64,000 nt of DNA from Weissella confusa (GCA_014332815.1 JACSZT010000002.1:105716-169715); one strand, 5' to 3'. Numbered from the stretch's first letter, positions 51,942 to 61,054 are shown. Made by a program: numbers and translations. Notes: generated from the letters alone by a model not told the origin.

Positions 51942-52877
51942 TTAATTCTTTCCAACCGTCAAAGCAAAGAACACATCATCCATAGATGGTTGTTCAACGG
52001 CCATATTCGTCATTGTGAGCCCCGCTACAGTTAGTTGGCTCAAGATACCTGCAACCTGATTCGTATCGCGTAGTGGCGCTGTGACGGTGTTATTTGCCAC
52101 CTTTACTTCTTCATGCAATGCGTCAGTTACGATTTGCTTTGCCTGGTCGGCCTGTTGTGCATCCGTCATTTCCAAACGTAGCTTTGCGCCCCCAACTTGG
52201 GCCTTTAACTCGGCTGGCGTACCAAGACTGACCAACTTTCCGTGGTCAATCAACGCGATGCGATCAGCTAATTCATCAGCCTCTTCCAAGTACTGCGTCG
52301 TTAGGACGATTGTCGATCCTTCTGCGACCAACTCGCGAATGGTATCCCACATTTGCGTACGGGTGCGTGGATCAAGACCGGTTGTTGGTTCATCCAAGAA
52401 AATCAACGCTGGTCGTGAAATCAAGCTAACCGCCAAATCCAAACGGCGACGCATACCACCTGAGAAATTCGAAATCGCCTTATCAGCTGATGCCACCAAT
52501 GAAAACTCGTTCAATAATTCTTCCGTACGTTCCTTGGCTTCGCGTCGTGACAAACCATTCAAACGTGAGAAAATCATCAAGTTTTCGCGAGCAGAAATAT
52601 CTTCATCAACCGATGCGTATTGACCAGTCAAGCCAAACAATGAACGAACGACCTTAGGTTCCTTCTTAACGTCGTGTCCGAAAATTTGAATCGTTCCTGA
52701 CGTTGGCTTTAGCAACGTCGTCATCATGCGCAGCGTGGTTGTCTTACCCGCTCCGTTTGGTCCAAGCAAACCGAACACCTCACCACGCTTGATGTTAAAT
52801 GACACGTTATCAACCGCCGTTTGCGTGCCAAATGTCTTGGTCAAACCTTCAATTTCAACTGCATACTCTTCACTCAT
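51942..52877 (-). CDS. ABC ATP-binding protein (DrrA-like)
   Basis: A 311-residue ATPase with GLLGPNGAGKTTTLRMM (Walker A), signature FSGGMRRRLDLA, Walker B ALIFLDEPTTGLD, and the extended C-terminal DrrA domain. Together with the DrrB-like protein it would export a drug-like compound. Three repeats of a TCAGGTACCCTGA-type sequence lie between it and a divergent marR gene, so repression by that MarR is likely. Confidence 0.9.
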   Translation of the reverse strand: MSEEYAVEIEGLTKTFGTQTAVDNVSFNIKRGEVFGLLGPNGAGKTTTLRMMTTLLKPTSGTIQIFGHDVKKEPKVVRSLFGLTGQYASVDEDISARENLMIFSRLNGLSRREAKERTEELLNEFSLVASADKAISNFSGGMRRRLDLAVSLISRPALIFLDEPTTGLDPRTRTQMWDTIRELVAEGSTIVLTTQYLEEADELADRIALIDHGKLVSLGTPAELKAQVGGAKLRLEMTDAQQADQAKQIVTDALHEEVKVANNTVTAPLRDTNQVAGILSQLTVAGLTMTNMAVEQPSMDDVFFALTVGKN

Positions 52878-52907
52878 GATATTGCCTTCTTGTTTTCAAA
52901 TTAATTG

Positions 52908-52979
52908 TCAGGGTACCTGACGAAAATAATAATAAGGTACCCTGATTAATATGTCAACGATTTTGCTCAGGTACCCTGT
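52908..52979. promoter_or_regulatory. Three operator-like repeats between drrA-like and marR genes
   Basis: TCAGGGTACCTGA (52908-52920), AGGTACCCTGA (52935-52945) and TCAGGTACCCTGT (52967-52979). The first and third are inverted relative to each other. Three copies in 72 bases of the divergent region strongly suggest binding sites for the MarR protein. Confidence 0.75.
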
Positions 52980-53052
52980 GTATTTTAGTTCATATTCGTC
53001 ACGAACCCTGTTATACTGGCATTAGTAGAAAAATTTAAGGACGGCAAGATAC

Positions 53053-53556
53053 ATGGCTGATTTGATCGAAAAACACCAATTAGCAGCAAAACTATTTGAA
53101 TTTACATCACTTCAGCACTTGGCTGATGAACAAGTTGAACGTCACTCACCCGTTTTTCGTGGGCAAAACAAAGTCTTGGTTGCGTTGAGTGAAGGCGATA
53201 ATATTTCTCAAAAGGAACTCGCTGAGCGCTTGGATATGAGTGTGCAATCAACGGCTGAATTCGTCGCTAAGCTAGTTAAAAAGGACTTTGTCACTAAGAC
53301 AAAATCCCCAACTGATGGTCGTATTCAATTAATTCAGCTCACTGAAAAAGGTCGTCACGAGGCCGAAAAGAGCTTGTTTTACATCCCAGAGTATCTCGAC
53401 TATCTAAGCCCTGAAGAATGGACGCAACTCGCAGCCATGCTAGATAAGATGAACGATGGTATCCGTGATCACTTGAAGCTTGATGGTATCCAAAACCTTG
53501 GTACCCGTATTATGTTAAGCCAATTGAATCGTAAGACTGAAGTCGAAGATAAATAA
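53053..53556 (+). CDS. MarR-family regulator
   Basis: A 167-residue protein. The winged helix covers about residues 40-110: ISQKELAERLDMSVQSTAEF, then DGRIQLIQLTEKGRHEAE. It is divergent from the DrrAB-like operon with repeated operators between. Ligand unknown. Confidence 0.88.
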   Translation: MADLIEKHQLAAKLFEFTSLQHLADEQVERHSPVFRGQNKVLVALSEGDNISQKELAERLDMSVQSTAEFVAKLVKKDFVTKTKSPTDGRIQLIQLTEKGRHEAEKSLFYIPEYLDYLSPEEWTQLAAMLDKMNDGIRDHLKLDGIQNLGTRIMLSQLNRKTEVEDK

Positions 53557-53563
53557 TATGCCT

Positions 53564-53600
53564 AATCTCGATGAGTTATCAAAAACTCATCGAGATTTTT
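53564..53600 (+). terminator. Terminator after the marR gene
   Basis: AATCTCGATGAGTT (53564-53577) pairs with AACTCATCGAGATT (53584-53597), then TTTATTTT. Confidence 0.88.
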
Positions 53601-53761
53601 ATTTTGGCAGGTGATTTTAGCATGAAACCCAATAATTACTAGACTACCATTTATTTTTTTCGTCATTATAATGATAGATATACCAACGGAAGGAGACACA
53701 TTTACAACTGAATATTACCAATGTTGTCGTGAACAGATTATACAAATCAAGGAGCATACTG

Positions 53762-54034
53762 ATGAACGAAAATATTTACACACAACTTGTCGCTGACTTT
53801 GCTGCAGCTAACGGCTTCACCTTTTACCAAGGTGCGCAAGCCAGCCCAGCACTCATTCGCAACTGGGAAAACGGTTCGCTGAAGATCCACTTCGTTTCCT
53901 ATGGGAATGATGGTCAAACTGCAAGCTGGCATTTCATTAACGAGGGGTTCAGCCATCCAGTTTCTCACAAGGGCACTGGTATTGATGAACTAACTGATTG
54001 GATCAACAATACAATCACACCTCAACTCGCTTAA
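53762..54034 (+). CDS. Hypothetical protein, 90 aa
   Basis: ATG 53762 has AAGGAG 8 bases upstream. A small soluble protein with many Trp/His/Asn residues (IRNWENGSLKIHFVSYGNDG, ASWHFINEGFSH). No known domain recognised. Followed by a small hairpin at 54043-54066. Confidence 0.7.
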   Translation: MNENIYTQLVADFAAANGFTFYQGAQASPALIRNWENGSLKIHFVSYGNDGQTASWHFINEGFSHPVSHKGTGIDELTDWINNTITPQLA

Positions 54035-54042
54035 AGATTCAC

Positions 54043-54066
54043 GGAAGCGGTCAAACTTGACCACTT
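54043..54066 (+). terminator. Weak terminator
   Basis: AAGCGGTCAA and TTGACCACTTT pair imperfectly just after the 90-aa gene. Confidence 0.5.
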
Positions 54067-54122
54067 TCCCCTAACATATGGTAAAATCACCTGCCGTTTT
54101 TAAAACGATACATATTCGCCAA

Positions 54123-54138
54123 CGTTTCACGTGAAACA
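54123..54138. promoter_or_regulatory. parS: parS-like site 7
   Basis: CGTTTCACGTGAAACA, 15 of 16 positions as in site 4; intergenic between two terminators. Confidence 0.75.
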
Positions 54139-54166
54139 TCGGCACCCAAATTGACATACATATAGC

Positions 54167-54208
54167 AAATCAGCCATCCCCCAACACAAGTTGAGAGATG
54201 GCTGATTT
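54167..54208 (-). terminator. Terminator of the metQ-peptidase operon
   Basis: AAATCAGCCATC (54167-54178) pairs with GATGGCTGATTT (54197-54208), close to the S9 peptidase stop. Confidence 0.8.
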
Positions 54209-54212
54209 TTTA

Positions 54213-56084
54213 TTATTTAAGCGTCTTGTCTAACCATTCAAACATGACGATCAATCGCGCATTGCGTAAGTTCGGTAATCCGTTACGAGACACACCGTGC
54301 CATGATTGCGGGAAACGCACCATTTCAACCGGCGTATCCGTCAACGTCTTCACCGCCGTGAAATACATTTCCGTTTGCGCAATCGGCGTCCGTAAATCAT
54401 ATTCACCATGCATCATGAGCAGTGGCGTTTTAACCGCCCCAGCGTACGTAATTGGCGAGCGCTTAATCAATTCTGCTCGACCAGCTTCCGTATATGGCGT
54501 TGCGCCCATTTCGTCAGCGACAAAGTTATATCCAATGTCACTGGCACCTGTTAGATGTAGCCACTCTGTTACTGGTCGTTGTGAAACAGCTGCTTGGAAT
54601 CGATCAGTATGACCAATTGCCCAAGTCGTCATAAAGCCACCATACGAACCACCAATAATGATTTGTTGGGTCGCATCAATCTTATCTGAATAACGTTCAA
54701 TAGCCCTATCTAAGCCCGCTAATACATCGCGATAATCTTGTTCGCCATAGTGGTTTACTACCGCATTGATAAACGCTTGGCCGTATGTTGTTGAACCATG
54801 CGGATTCGTAAAAACAACGTTGTATCCCGCTTCCGCAAAACGTTGGAATTCCCAGAAGAACGCATCCCCATAAGCTCCATGAGGACCGCCGTGAACATAT
54901 AGCACAACTGGTGCCGGCTCCTCTGAATGCGCTGGCAAGAACCATCCATCCACATCCGAACCGTCTTCACTATCAAAAGTGAATTTTTCAGCTGCCGTAA
55001 ACGACAACGTCGGATTAGCATCATAACGCACCGTTTGTGCATGCGTGTCTAACTCGGCTGTAATCAAACGGCTTGGGTGGCTCGTATCTTGTTGCGTAAT
55101 CACCAATTCTCGATCAACAATCGTAAAATCAGTTAGCAATTGTGGCTCATCCAGTAATCGCGTAATCTCGCCAGCTATCGTTCCTTGATAAAGACGCGTA
55201 TGTCCGTGATACCCCGCCTCAAAGATGTAGGTTTCGGAATCTAACCAACGCACATGGCGTCCTTGTCCCTGCACAATGACATCAGAATTAGGTTCTGCTA
55301 ACAATTCTTCGTCATCAAAAACCGATCGTGTTTGATGACCATCATAATAATGCAGGCTCACTGCCCGTCGATTAGGATATTGATCATCGTTGCCGAGAAT
55401 CAATATTTGCGTTGCATCTGGTGCAATTGTCGCTTCATACACCTGTGCCAAATTAGCGGGCACCGTGGTTTGCGTCTTAGTTTCAAAATCAATCGTGCGT
55501 AATTCTGAACGATATTCGTGAGCGTCCTCATCATTCGTTTGCACAATAATTACCGCCTGCGTATCAGTCGCATCTGCAATCTTAACCGGCAACAAGAACG
55601 TGCCCAATAAACGTGTCACCCCTGAAATCGTGGCTTGATAAATCTCAAAGCGACGTTGCTCATCGATAAAGCCCACCCCATCATCTTTATAATGACGCTT
55701 CGTATAATATCGCACCGTTGGTCGCTCGCTGACGGCATTAAACGATGCTTGTGTTTCAACTTGAACAGCAAACACAACACCTGCCCCATCAGGTGTTGGC
55801 ACAAAACTCGTGATGTGATCACTTTGATGCGTTAATTGCACCGTTTCGCCATCAACAGAACGGCGGTATAGTTGCCCATCATGCTGATAGAAAATGGCCT
55901 GTGTCGTTCCTTGCAAATCGGTCGCGTCATTTACCAACGTGGTTGTATCCGTCTCGTTCACAACCACCAAATTCGTTTGATAACGATTCTCAATTTCGTC
56001 CGCGACACTTTCCGTCGCATATAGCGTTTGACCAACAATCGTTGGACGTGCGATTCCCCTGATGTCTCCTAGTGCTGTTGCCAT
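54213..56084 (-). CDS. S9-family (acylaminoacyl/prolyl oligopeptidase-like) peptidase
   Basis: A 623-residue serine peptidase. An N-terminal beta-propeller region (about 1-360) precedes the alpha/beta hydrolase domain with GGSYGGFMT (Ser480), Asp563 in GEYDLRT and His596 in SWHGVSR. It lacks a signal peptide, so it works on peptides inside the cell. The start is 23 bases after the metQ stop codon, with GAGGGGG between, so it belongs to the Met T-box operon. That suggests recycling of amino acids from peptides. Confidence 0.9.
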   Translation of the reverse strand: MATALGDIRGIARPTIVGQTLYATESVADEIENRYQTNLVVVNETDTTTLVNDATDLQGTTQAIFYQHDGQLYRRSVDGETVQLTHQSDHITSFVPTPDGAGVVFAVQVETQASFNAVSERPTVRYYTKRHYKDDGVGFIDEQRRFEIYQATISGVTRLLGTFLLPVKIADATDTQAVIIVQTNDEDAHEYRSELRTIDFETKTQTTVPANLAQVYEATIAPDATQILILGNDDQYPNRRAVSLHYYDGHQTRSVFDDEELLAEPNSDVIVQGQGRHVRWLDSETYIFEAGYHGHTRLYQGTIAGEITRLLDEPQLLTDFTIVDRELVITQQDTSHPSRLITAELDTHAQTVRYDANPTLSFTAAEKFTFDSEDGSDVDGWFLPAHSEEPAPVVLYVHGGPHGAYGDAFFWEFQRFAEAGYNVVFTNPHGSTTYGQAFINAVVNHYGEQDYRDVLAGLDRAIERYSDKIDATQQIIIGGSYGGFMTTWAIGHTDRFQAAVSQRPVTEWLHLTGASDIGYNFVADEMGATPYTEAGRAELIKRSPITYAGAVKTPLLMMHGEYDLRTPIAQTEMYFTAVKTLTDTPVEMVRFPQSWHGVSRNGLPNLRNARLIVMFEWLDKTLK

Positions 56085-56107
56085 TCAAATCCCCCTCGAT
56101 TTTGTGA

Positions 56108-57001
56108 TTAGTTTGATGATGCTGATGACGCATCGCTAGCCGTATCGGCCGTCACAACCGTAGCCTTAGGTGCACCCTTCCAAGCTGCGATTTCCGTACC
56201 ATTGTTGTGGTCGTTGATGTATTGCCCAACTTCCTTCGTTTGGTATGACTTTACCAAAGCCTTAATATACCACTTCTTAGCATCATCATGACGCGCTGCA
56301 ATAATGTTCACCCATTGGTGTGATTGCTTGTTGTTTGCGTTCCAAACGTAGATGGCTGAGTTCGGGTTGCGACCAGCTGCTTCAACGAATGTGGCTGAAA
56401 TAACGGCGGCGTCAACTGAATTCAAGCTAGCCAACGTTTGATCCGCTGCCAATTCCTTCACGTGCAAATTCTTAGAACTTGAAACGATGTCGCGAACCGT
56501 TGGGCTTGTAACGCCTTCCTTGATCTTAATCAAGCCAGCTGCCTGCAACAAGAACAAAGCGCGCGCCTCGTTAGTTGGGTCGTTGGCCACAGCAATCGTA
56601 CCGCCATCTGGAATATCCTTCACTGACTTGTACTTATCTGAGTACAAGCGACCAGGTCCCAAAACCGTCTCACCAACTGGTTGCAAGTCTGCCTTGTGTG
56701 CCTTATTCCAATCTGACAAGAAGGCGTAGTGTTGGAACGCATTCGCATCAATATTACCTTGCTTCAAGGCTGCGTTTGGTTGATTGAAGTCCGTAAAGGT
56801 AATCAACTTAATCTTGATACCGCGCTTCTCACCATTCTTCTTAACGATGTTCCAAACGGCTTGATCTGTCTTAGATGGTGAATTAATTCCCACCTTCACC
56901 GTCTTCAATTCCTTTGCTGATGCCACAACTGATGTTGCTGGGATAACTGCGCCGGCCACTGCCAATGCTAGAACTGCACTTGTAATAATCTTCTTGCTCA
57001 T
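56108..57001 (-). CDS. metQ: MetQ/NlpA-family methionine-binding protein
   Basis: A 297-residue binding protein. The signal peptide (about 1-30) ends in VVASA-KE, an Ala-x-Ala site, and no lipobox Cys is present, unlike typical MetQ lipoproteins. NQPNAALKQGNIDANAFQHY and IAVANDPTNEARAL are family-specific. Ala/Ser/Asp/Thr-rich C-terminal tail. ATG 57001 has GGAGAG upstream. A Met T-box controls it; metN and metI are not nearby. Confidence 0.9.
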   Translation of the reverse strand: MSKKIITSAVLALAVAGAVIPATSVVASAKELKTVKVGINSPSKTDQAVWNIVKKNGEKRGIKIKLITFTDFNQPNAALKQGNIDANAFQHYAFLSDWNKAHKADLQPVGETVLGPGRLYSDKYKSVKDIPDGGTIAVANDPTNEARALFLLQAAGLIKIKEGVTSPTVRDIVSSSKNLHVKELAADQTLASLNSVDAAVISATFVEAAGRNPNSAIYVWNANNKQSHQWVNIIAARHDDAKKWYIKALVKSYQTKEVGQYINDHNNGTEIAAWKGAPKATVVTADTASDASSASSN

Positions 57002-57010
57002 AATTTCCAC

Positions 57011-57375
57011 TCTCCGTTTAAACCCAATTCATTAACCTATCTTTGATGGCTGTTTATTTGGCCGAATAAACAAAAACCCGGGGACCGTGTCTTATGACAC
57101 AATCCCCGGGACGAAATGACTCGTGTTACCACCCAGTTTTCTTATTCAGTCACCCAAATAAGCTTACACGTACGCCTTCAAGCCGGACTAGTCGACAGCC
57201 GCCGGAAATACGTTGGCGCTATAACGGGCGCACCCGGTAACCACTTACAGAACCTGCTCGCAGTCACACACTAACTCAGAGACCATTTTCACGATTTGCC
57301 AATCACTAGCTTTCACCAAACGCTAGCTCTCTGCAGATTTTTCAATCGCTACTACATCTCGTCTTCGTTGATGTT
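57011..57375 (-). ncRNA. T-box riboswitch, methionine specifier
   Basis: On the minus strand: stem I with AGAGAGCTAG and GGTGAAAGCTAG, a specifier-loop region GAAAATGGTCTCTGAG holding ATG (57286-57284), and the antiterminator T-box sequence TGGGTGGTAACACG (57135-57122). The terminator CCCGGGGA/TCCCCGGG (57077-57110) with inner GTGTC/GACAC and TTTTTG follows. Uncharged tRNA-Met would stabilise read-through into metQ. Confidence 0.9.
57077..57110 (-). terminator. T-box terminator
   Basis: CCCGGGGA (57077-57084) pairs with TCCCCGGG (57103-57110) around GTGTC/GACAC; TTTTTG follows on the minus strand. Confidence 0.88.
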
Positions 57376-57379
57376 GATT

Positions 57380-57408
57380 ATGATATGCTCATACTTTTAA
57401 TTTGTCAA
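57380..57408 (-). promoter_or_regulatory. Promoter of the T-box leader
   Basis: TTGACA (57408-57403) and TATCAT (57385-57380) with a 17-base spacer. Confidence 0.75.
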
Positions 57409-57475
57409 CAATTTTTGTCATCGTTTTCTAATTTTAGTTATGGTACGCTTTACAGAAAGAAAGTTGGAACCAAAA

Positions 57476-57850
57476 ATGACATTTGAAGAACTAACTAATT
57501 TAGCAAAAGAAAAAGTAAGTCCTCGTGAACTGACACCAAATTGTTATGTCGCCTCCGTCGCATGTGCATTAGAAACCGAGGACGGCCACGTGTACACTGG
57601 TGTTTCAATTGATTCCTCAAGCAGTTTGGGGTTTTGTGCGGAGCATGGTGCAATCGCCGATATGATTCAGCATAATGAATCTCGCGTTGCACGCTGTGTC
57701 GCAGTCCATTACAGCGGGAAAATTTATGCGCCATGCGGACGTTGCCGACAATTCTTTTATAATATTAATCCAGATAACTTGGCAACCAAATTTTTATTAC
57801 CGGACAACGACACGACGGATTTAGCCACGCTATTACCCTACTTAAACTAA
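57476..57850 (+). CDS. Cytidine deaminase-like protein
   Basis: A 124-residue zinc deaminase: FCAEHGAIADM gives the ligand Cys and catalytic Glu, and APCGRCRQFF gives the other two Cys ligands. This is the small CDA or blasticidin-S-deaminase type. ATG 57476 has a weak GGAA; ATG 57440 has no ribosome site and lies in the promoter region. Divergent from the T-box operon. Confidence 0.84.
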   Translation: MTFEELTNLAKEKVSPRELTPNCYVASVACALETEDGHVYTGVSIDSSSSLGFCAEHGAIADMIQHNESRVARCVAVHYSGKIYAPCGRCRQFFYNINPDNLATKFLLPDNDTTDLATLLPYLN

Positions 57851-57852
57851 AA

Positions 57853-57885
57853 AATAAGGTGCTCAGTACTGCTGAGCACCTTATT
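57853..57885. terminator. Convergent terminator
   Basis: AATAAGGTGCTCAG (57853-57866) pairs perfectly with CTGAGCACCTTATT (57872-57885). Confidence 0.88.
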
Positions 57886-57889
57886 TCAT

Positions 57890-59419
57890 TTAATCTATCA
57901 AACCATGCTGCTTCAAATAATCACGGGCAACATCCCCAGCCTTTTTATGCTGAACCGTCACTTCATAATTCATTTGAATCATGTCATCTTCTGAAATTTT
58001 ACCAGCCAACTTATTCAAGCTCTTCTTAATGCTTGGATACTTCTGCAATGTCGCATCGTTAACCAACGGCCCACCTTGGTAAGGTGGGAAGAATTGCTTA
58101 TCGTCTTTCAAAGACACCAAATCATCCTGCTTCAATTGCGGATCAGTCGTATAAGCATCCGTCACATCAACCTGCTTATTGGCAACCGCCTCATAACGCA
58201 AACTTGATTCCATCGTAACAACCTTGCTGAAGTTCAAATCGTACGCCTTTTGCAAACCAGGGTAACCATCGGACAACTTGGCGAAATCCGGGTCGAACCC
58301 AGCTGCAAATTGGGCATCAACCTTCTTCAAATCAGACGTCGTTTTCAGGCCATACTTCTTAGCGTCAGCCTTACGAACCGCCAACGCGTACGTGTTTTGA
58401 TACTTCATTGGTTGCAAATAATCCAAATTATCCTGTTGCTTCAACAACTTCTTGCCACGCTCATAAGCCGTGACGGGGTCATGTGGAATATGACCATCTG
58501 TCTTAACCAATGATTGCAAAACCGTTCCGGTAAACTCAGGATAAATATCAACCTGACCACTCTTCAACGCCTTATACAAGAACGTCGTTCCACCAAAATT
58601 AGGCTTTAGTTGCACCTTCAAGCGTGGATTATCTTGCTGAATCAAATCCTTATACATATTGATTAGAATTTCAGGCTCACCACCCAATTTTCCAGCAATC
58701 GTAATCGTGCCGGCTGGTTGAACAATTGCACGATAACCAGCGACGCCACCAAAAATCACAATCAAGCTGGCAATTACAATGCCGATACGCTTTAGTGACA
58801 ACTTGCTTAATAGCTTAATACCCCAAGAGAATACCAACGCCAACAAAGCTGACAAGATAGCCCCCAACAACAATTCAGCGTTGTTATTGGTTTGAATTCC
58901 CAACATAATGAAGGTTCCCAAACCGCCACCACCAATCAAGGCAGCTAAGGTTGCGGTTCCAATAATCATCACCATCGCAATACGCAATCCTGACATAATC
59001 ATCGGCATTGCCAACGGCAACTGAACGCGGAACAGCTTGAAGCGCTTCGATAAGCCAAACGCATCTGCCGCTTCCAACAATGTTGGATCAATCCCCGTCA
59101 AACCAGCATAGGCGTTTTGAAAAATCGGCATAATCGCGTACAACACTAACGCAATGACTGACGGCACCGTTCCGATACCCACAAACGGAATTAACGCTCC
59201 TAGAATCGCCAAACTTGGAATCGTTTGAATGACCCCGGCGATTTGAAGCACCCACTCACCGGCACGGCGATGATTCATCAAACCGATAGCCAATGGCAGG
59301 GCAATGATTGCTGCAATCACAATCGCTAACAAAGAAAGCAGTACGTGTTCACGCAACGCCGTCAATATATCGCCAGATTGTGTTGTCAGCATGTGTAACA
59401 TATCTGCTAACATCCCCAC
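57890..59419 (-). CDS. Glycine betaine/choline ABC permease fused to binding protein
   Basis: A 509-residue fusion. The N-terminal half (about 1-215) is an OpuCB/BusAB-type permease with five to six helices, including EAADAFGLSKRFKLFRVQLP (EAA loop). After one more helix, the C-terminal half (about 235-509) is an OpuAC-like binding domain exposed outside (GGEPEILINMYKDLIQQ, LRYEAVANKQVDVTDAYTTD). It takes up compatible solutes together with the ATPase 12 bases upstream. Confidence 0.9.
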   Translation of the reverse strand: MGMLADMLHMLTTQSGDILTALREHVLLSLLAIVIAAIIALPLAIGLMNHRRAGEWVLQIAGVIQTIPSLAILGALIPFVGIGTVPSVIALVLYAIMPIFQNAYAGLTGIDPTLLEAADAFGLSKRFKLFRVQLPLAMPMIMSGLRIAMVMIIGTATLAALIGGGGLGTFIMLGIQTNNNAELLLGAILSALLALVFSWGIKLLSKLSLKRIGIVIASLIVIFGGVAGYRAIVQPAGTITIAGKLGGEPEILINMYKDLIQQDNPRLKVQLKPNFGGTTFLYKALKSGQVDIYPEFTGTVLQSLVKTDGHIPHDPVTAYERGKKLLKQQDNLDYLQPMKYQNTYALAVRKADAKKYGLKTTSDLKKVDAQFAAGFDPDFAKLSDGYPGLQKAYDLNFSKVVTMESSLRYEAVANKQVDVTDAYTTDPQLKQDDLVSLKDDKQFFPPYQGGPLVNDATLQKYPSIKKSLNKLAGKISEDDMIQMNYEVTVQHKKAGDVARDYLKQHGLID

Positions 59420-59431
59420 ACTCTACTTTCT

Positions 59432-60346
59432 CTAAAACGCAGCCAAATACTGCAACAAATCTTGCACCGTCAACTTGGTCGTCCCGTTAATCACCACCGC
59501 TGGATGATCAACCAGTTGCTTCGATAATTCAGCCAAATAATCAGTTGCTTGTAACTGTGGCTCGTCTCCCAATTCAGTGATTGGTTCACCAAAACCAGCA
59601 TCCAAAATCGCTTGAATCATGGTTGCCGGACGCTCACTAAACATCGCTTCAACCAGTTCATTCGCTGGGTGCGTCGTAACTTCCGTTGGCGTACCAACTT
59701 GTTGCAAAACGCCATCATACATCACACCAATGCGGTTTCCTAGGCGCGTCGCTTCACTCATATCGTGCGTTACAAAGAGAATGGTGGTGTGCAAATCCGC
59801 GTGCAATTCCAGCACCAAATCTTGTAGGGAACGACGTGACAATGGATCCAAAGCACTAAACGGCTCATCCATCAAAATGATATCTGGCTTTGTCGCTAGC
59901 GCACGTACAATCCCAACACGCTGTTGTTCTCCACCTGAGAGCTCATTTGGCATGCGATCCGCATATTGTTCTGCTGGCAACCCGACTCGATTCAACAGTT
60001 CGTACACGCGTTGTCGACGTTGTTCTAGCGGTACGCCAGCTGCTTCCAATTGAATACCGGCATTTTGAAAAATCGTCATATTAGGAAATAAGGCTGAGTT
60101 CTGGAGCACATAGCCAATCCCCCGACGTAGTTCAACCAAGTCGTACTCAATCGCACGCTTACCACGTACGTACGTATCCCCATCGGTCGGTTCAACTAAT
60201 CGGTTAATCATCTTCATTGACGTGGTCTTCCCACTACCACTTGGGCCAACTAAGACAAATAATTCACCGTCAGCAATATCCAACGTTAGGTTCGAGACCG
60301 CTGGCTTACCTTGATAAATTTTCGAGATATTGCGAAATTCAATCAC
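59432..60346 (-). CDS. Glycine betaine/choline ABC ATP-binding protein
   Basis: A 304-residue ATPase with GPSGSGKTT, signature LSGGEQQRVGIVRAL, Walker B ILMDEPFSALDP and FVTHDMSEA, like OpuCA. GTG 60346 with AAGGA 10 bases upstream is preferred; the ATG at 60358 touches the ribosome-binding site. A partial CBS-like region may exist at the C-terminus (FGEPITELGDEPQLQATDYL) but only one, not the usual pair. Confidence 0.87.
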   Translation of the reverse strand: MIEFRNISKIYQGKPAVSNLTLDIADGELFVLVGPSGSGKTTSMKMINRLVEPTDGDTYVRGKRAIEYDLVELRRGIGYVLQNSALFPNMTIFQNAGIQLEAAGVPLEQRRQRVYELLNRVGLPAEQYADRMPNELSGGEQQRVGIVRALATKPDIILMDEPFSALDPLSRRSLQDLVLELHADLHTTILFVTHDMSEATRLGNRIGVMYDGVLQQVGTPTEVTTHPANELVEAMFSERPATMIQAILDAGFGEPITELGDEPQLQATDYLAELSKQLVDHPAVVINGTTKLTVQDLLQYLAAF

Positions 60347-60430
60347 GTCTCTTACCATTCCTTACTTTTTGTTATTGTTGCCATATTAACGCCATTTGCT
60401 CAGATTAGCCAGACGCTAGTCCGAAAAACA

Positions 60431-60457
60431 GAAAAGCCTGAACGTGAAGTCCAGACT
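60431..60457 (-). terminator. Terminator of the SAM-riboswitch operon
   Basis: AGCCTGAAC (60435-60443) pairs with GTCCAGACT (60449-60457) with G-U pairs; TTTTCTGTTTTT follows on the minus strand. Confidence 0.7.
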
Positions 60458-60463
60458 CTCCTT

Positions 60464-61054
60464 CTACTTTGCTTCAGTAATTGCCGTCTTCACTTCTGCG
60501 ACCGTACGAATTTTCCCTAAGCGTGGGAAAATCACCTCTACTGAAGCGTCGTGACCTTGCACTGTGCGATCCGTCATAGCTTCTGGCACAAACACAAGGT
60601 TATAACCACGTTGCGCTGCTTCACGGGCAGTTGTATCAACACCAATTGATGTCGCAATACCCGTCAAAATAATGGTGTCGATGCCACGACGACGCAATTG
60701 CACATCCAGGTCAGTACCGTAAAATGCACCCCAGTTGTGTTTGTTCACAACAATCACATTTTCAGCCGTTTCATCAGTTGCAATATCCAATGACAAACGT
60801 GTCGCCTCAGCTGACAATGGTTGCGCTGGTGTGTATGGTGCATCAGTTACAGGATTAAATCCTTCTGCACCGTCATTCTTAACACGTACCAACACAATTT
60901 GAGCTGCCGTATTCTTCATAGCTGACGCCAACTCGTTGTTGCGTGCCACCAATTGTTCCGGCGTATTAGGCGTTGCTTCACCCTTAAACGCAATCCCATC
61001 CTGCACATCAATCACAACCAAAGCTGTGCGTGCCAAATCAAGTGCCAAGTTCAT
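60464..61054 (-). CDS. Isochorismatase-fold hydrolase lacking the usual Cys
   Basis: A 196-residue protein. The Asp of the catalytic set is in VVIDVQDG and the Lys in VVNKHNWGAFYG. Where nicotinamidases have Cys, the motif is GIATSIGVDTTAREA with Gly, so a nicotinamidase-type thioester mechanism is unlikely; EntB-type isochorismatases also lack this Cys. It is 56 bases after the unknown gene and probably shares its SAM riboswitch. Confidence 0.83.
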   Translation of the reverse strand: MNLALDLARTALVVIDVQDGIAFKGEATPNTPEQLVARNNELASAMKNTAAQIVLVRVKNDGAEGFNPVTDAPYTPAQPLSAEATRLSLDIATDETAENVIVVNKHNWGAFYGTDLDVQLRRRGIDTIILTGIATSIGVDTTAREAAQRGYNLVFVPEAMTDRTVQGHDASVEVIFPRLGKIRTVAEVKTAITEAK

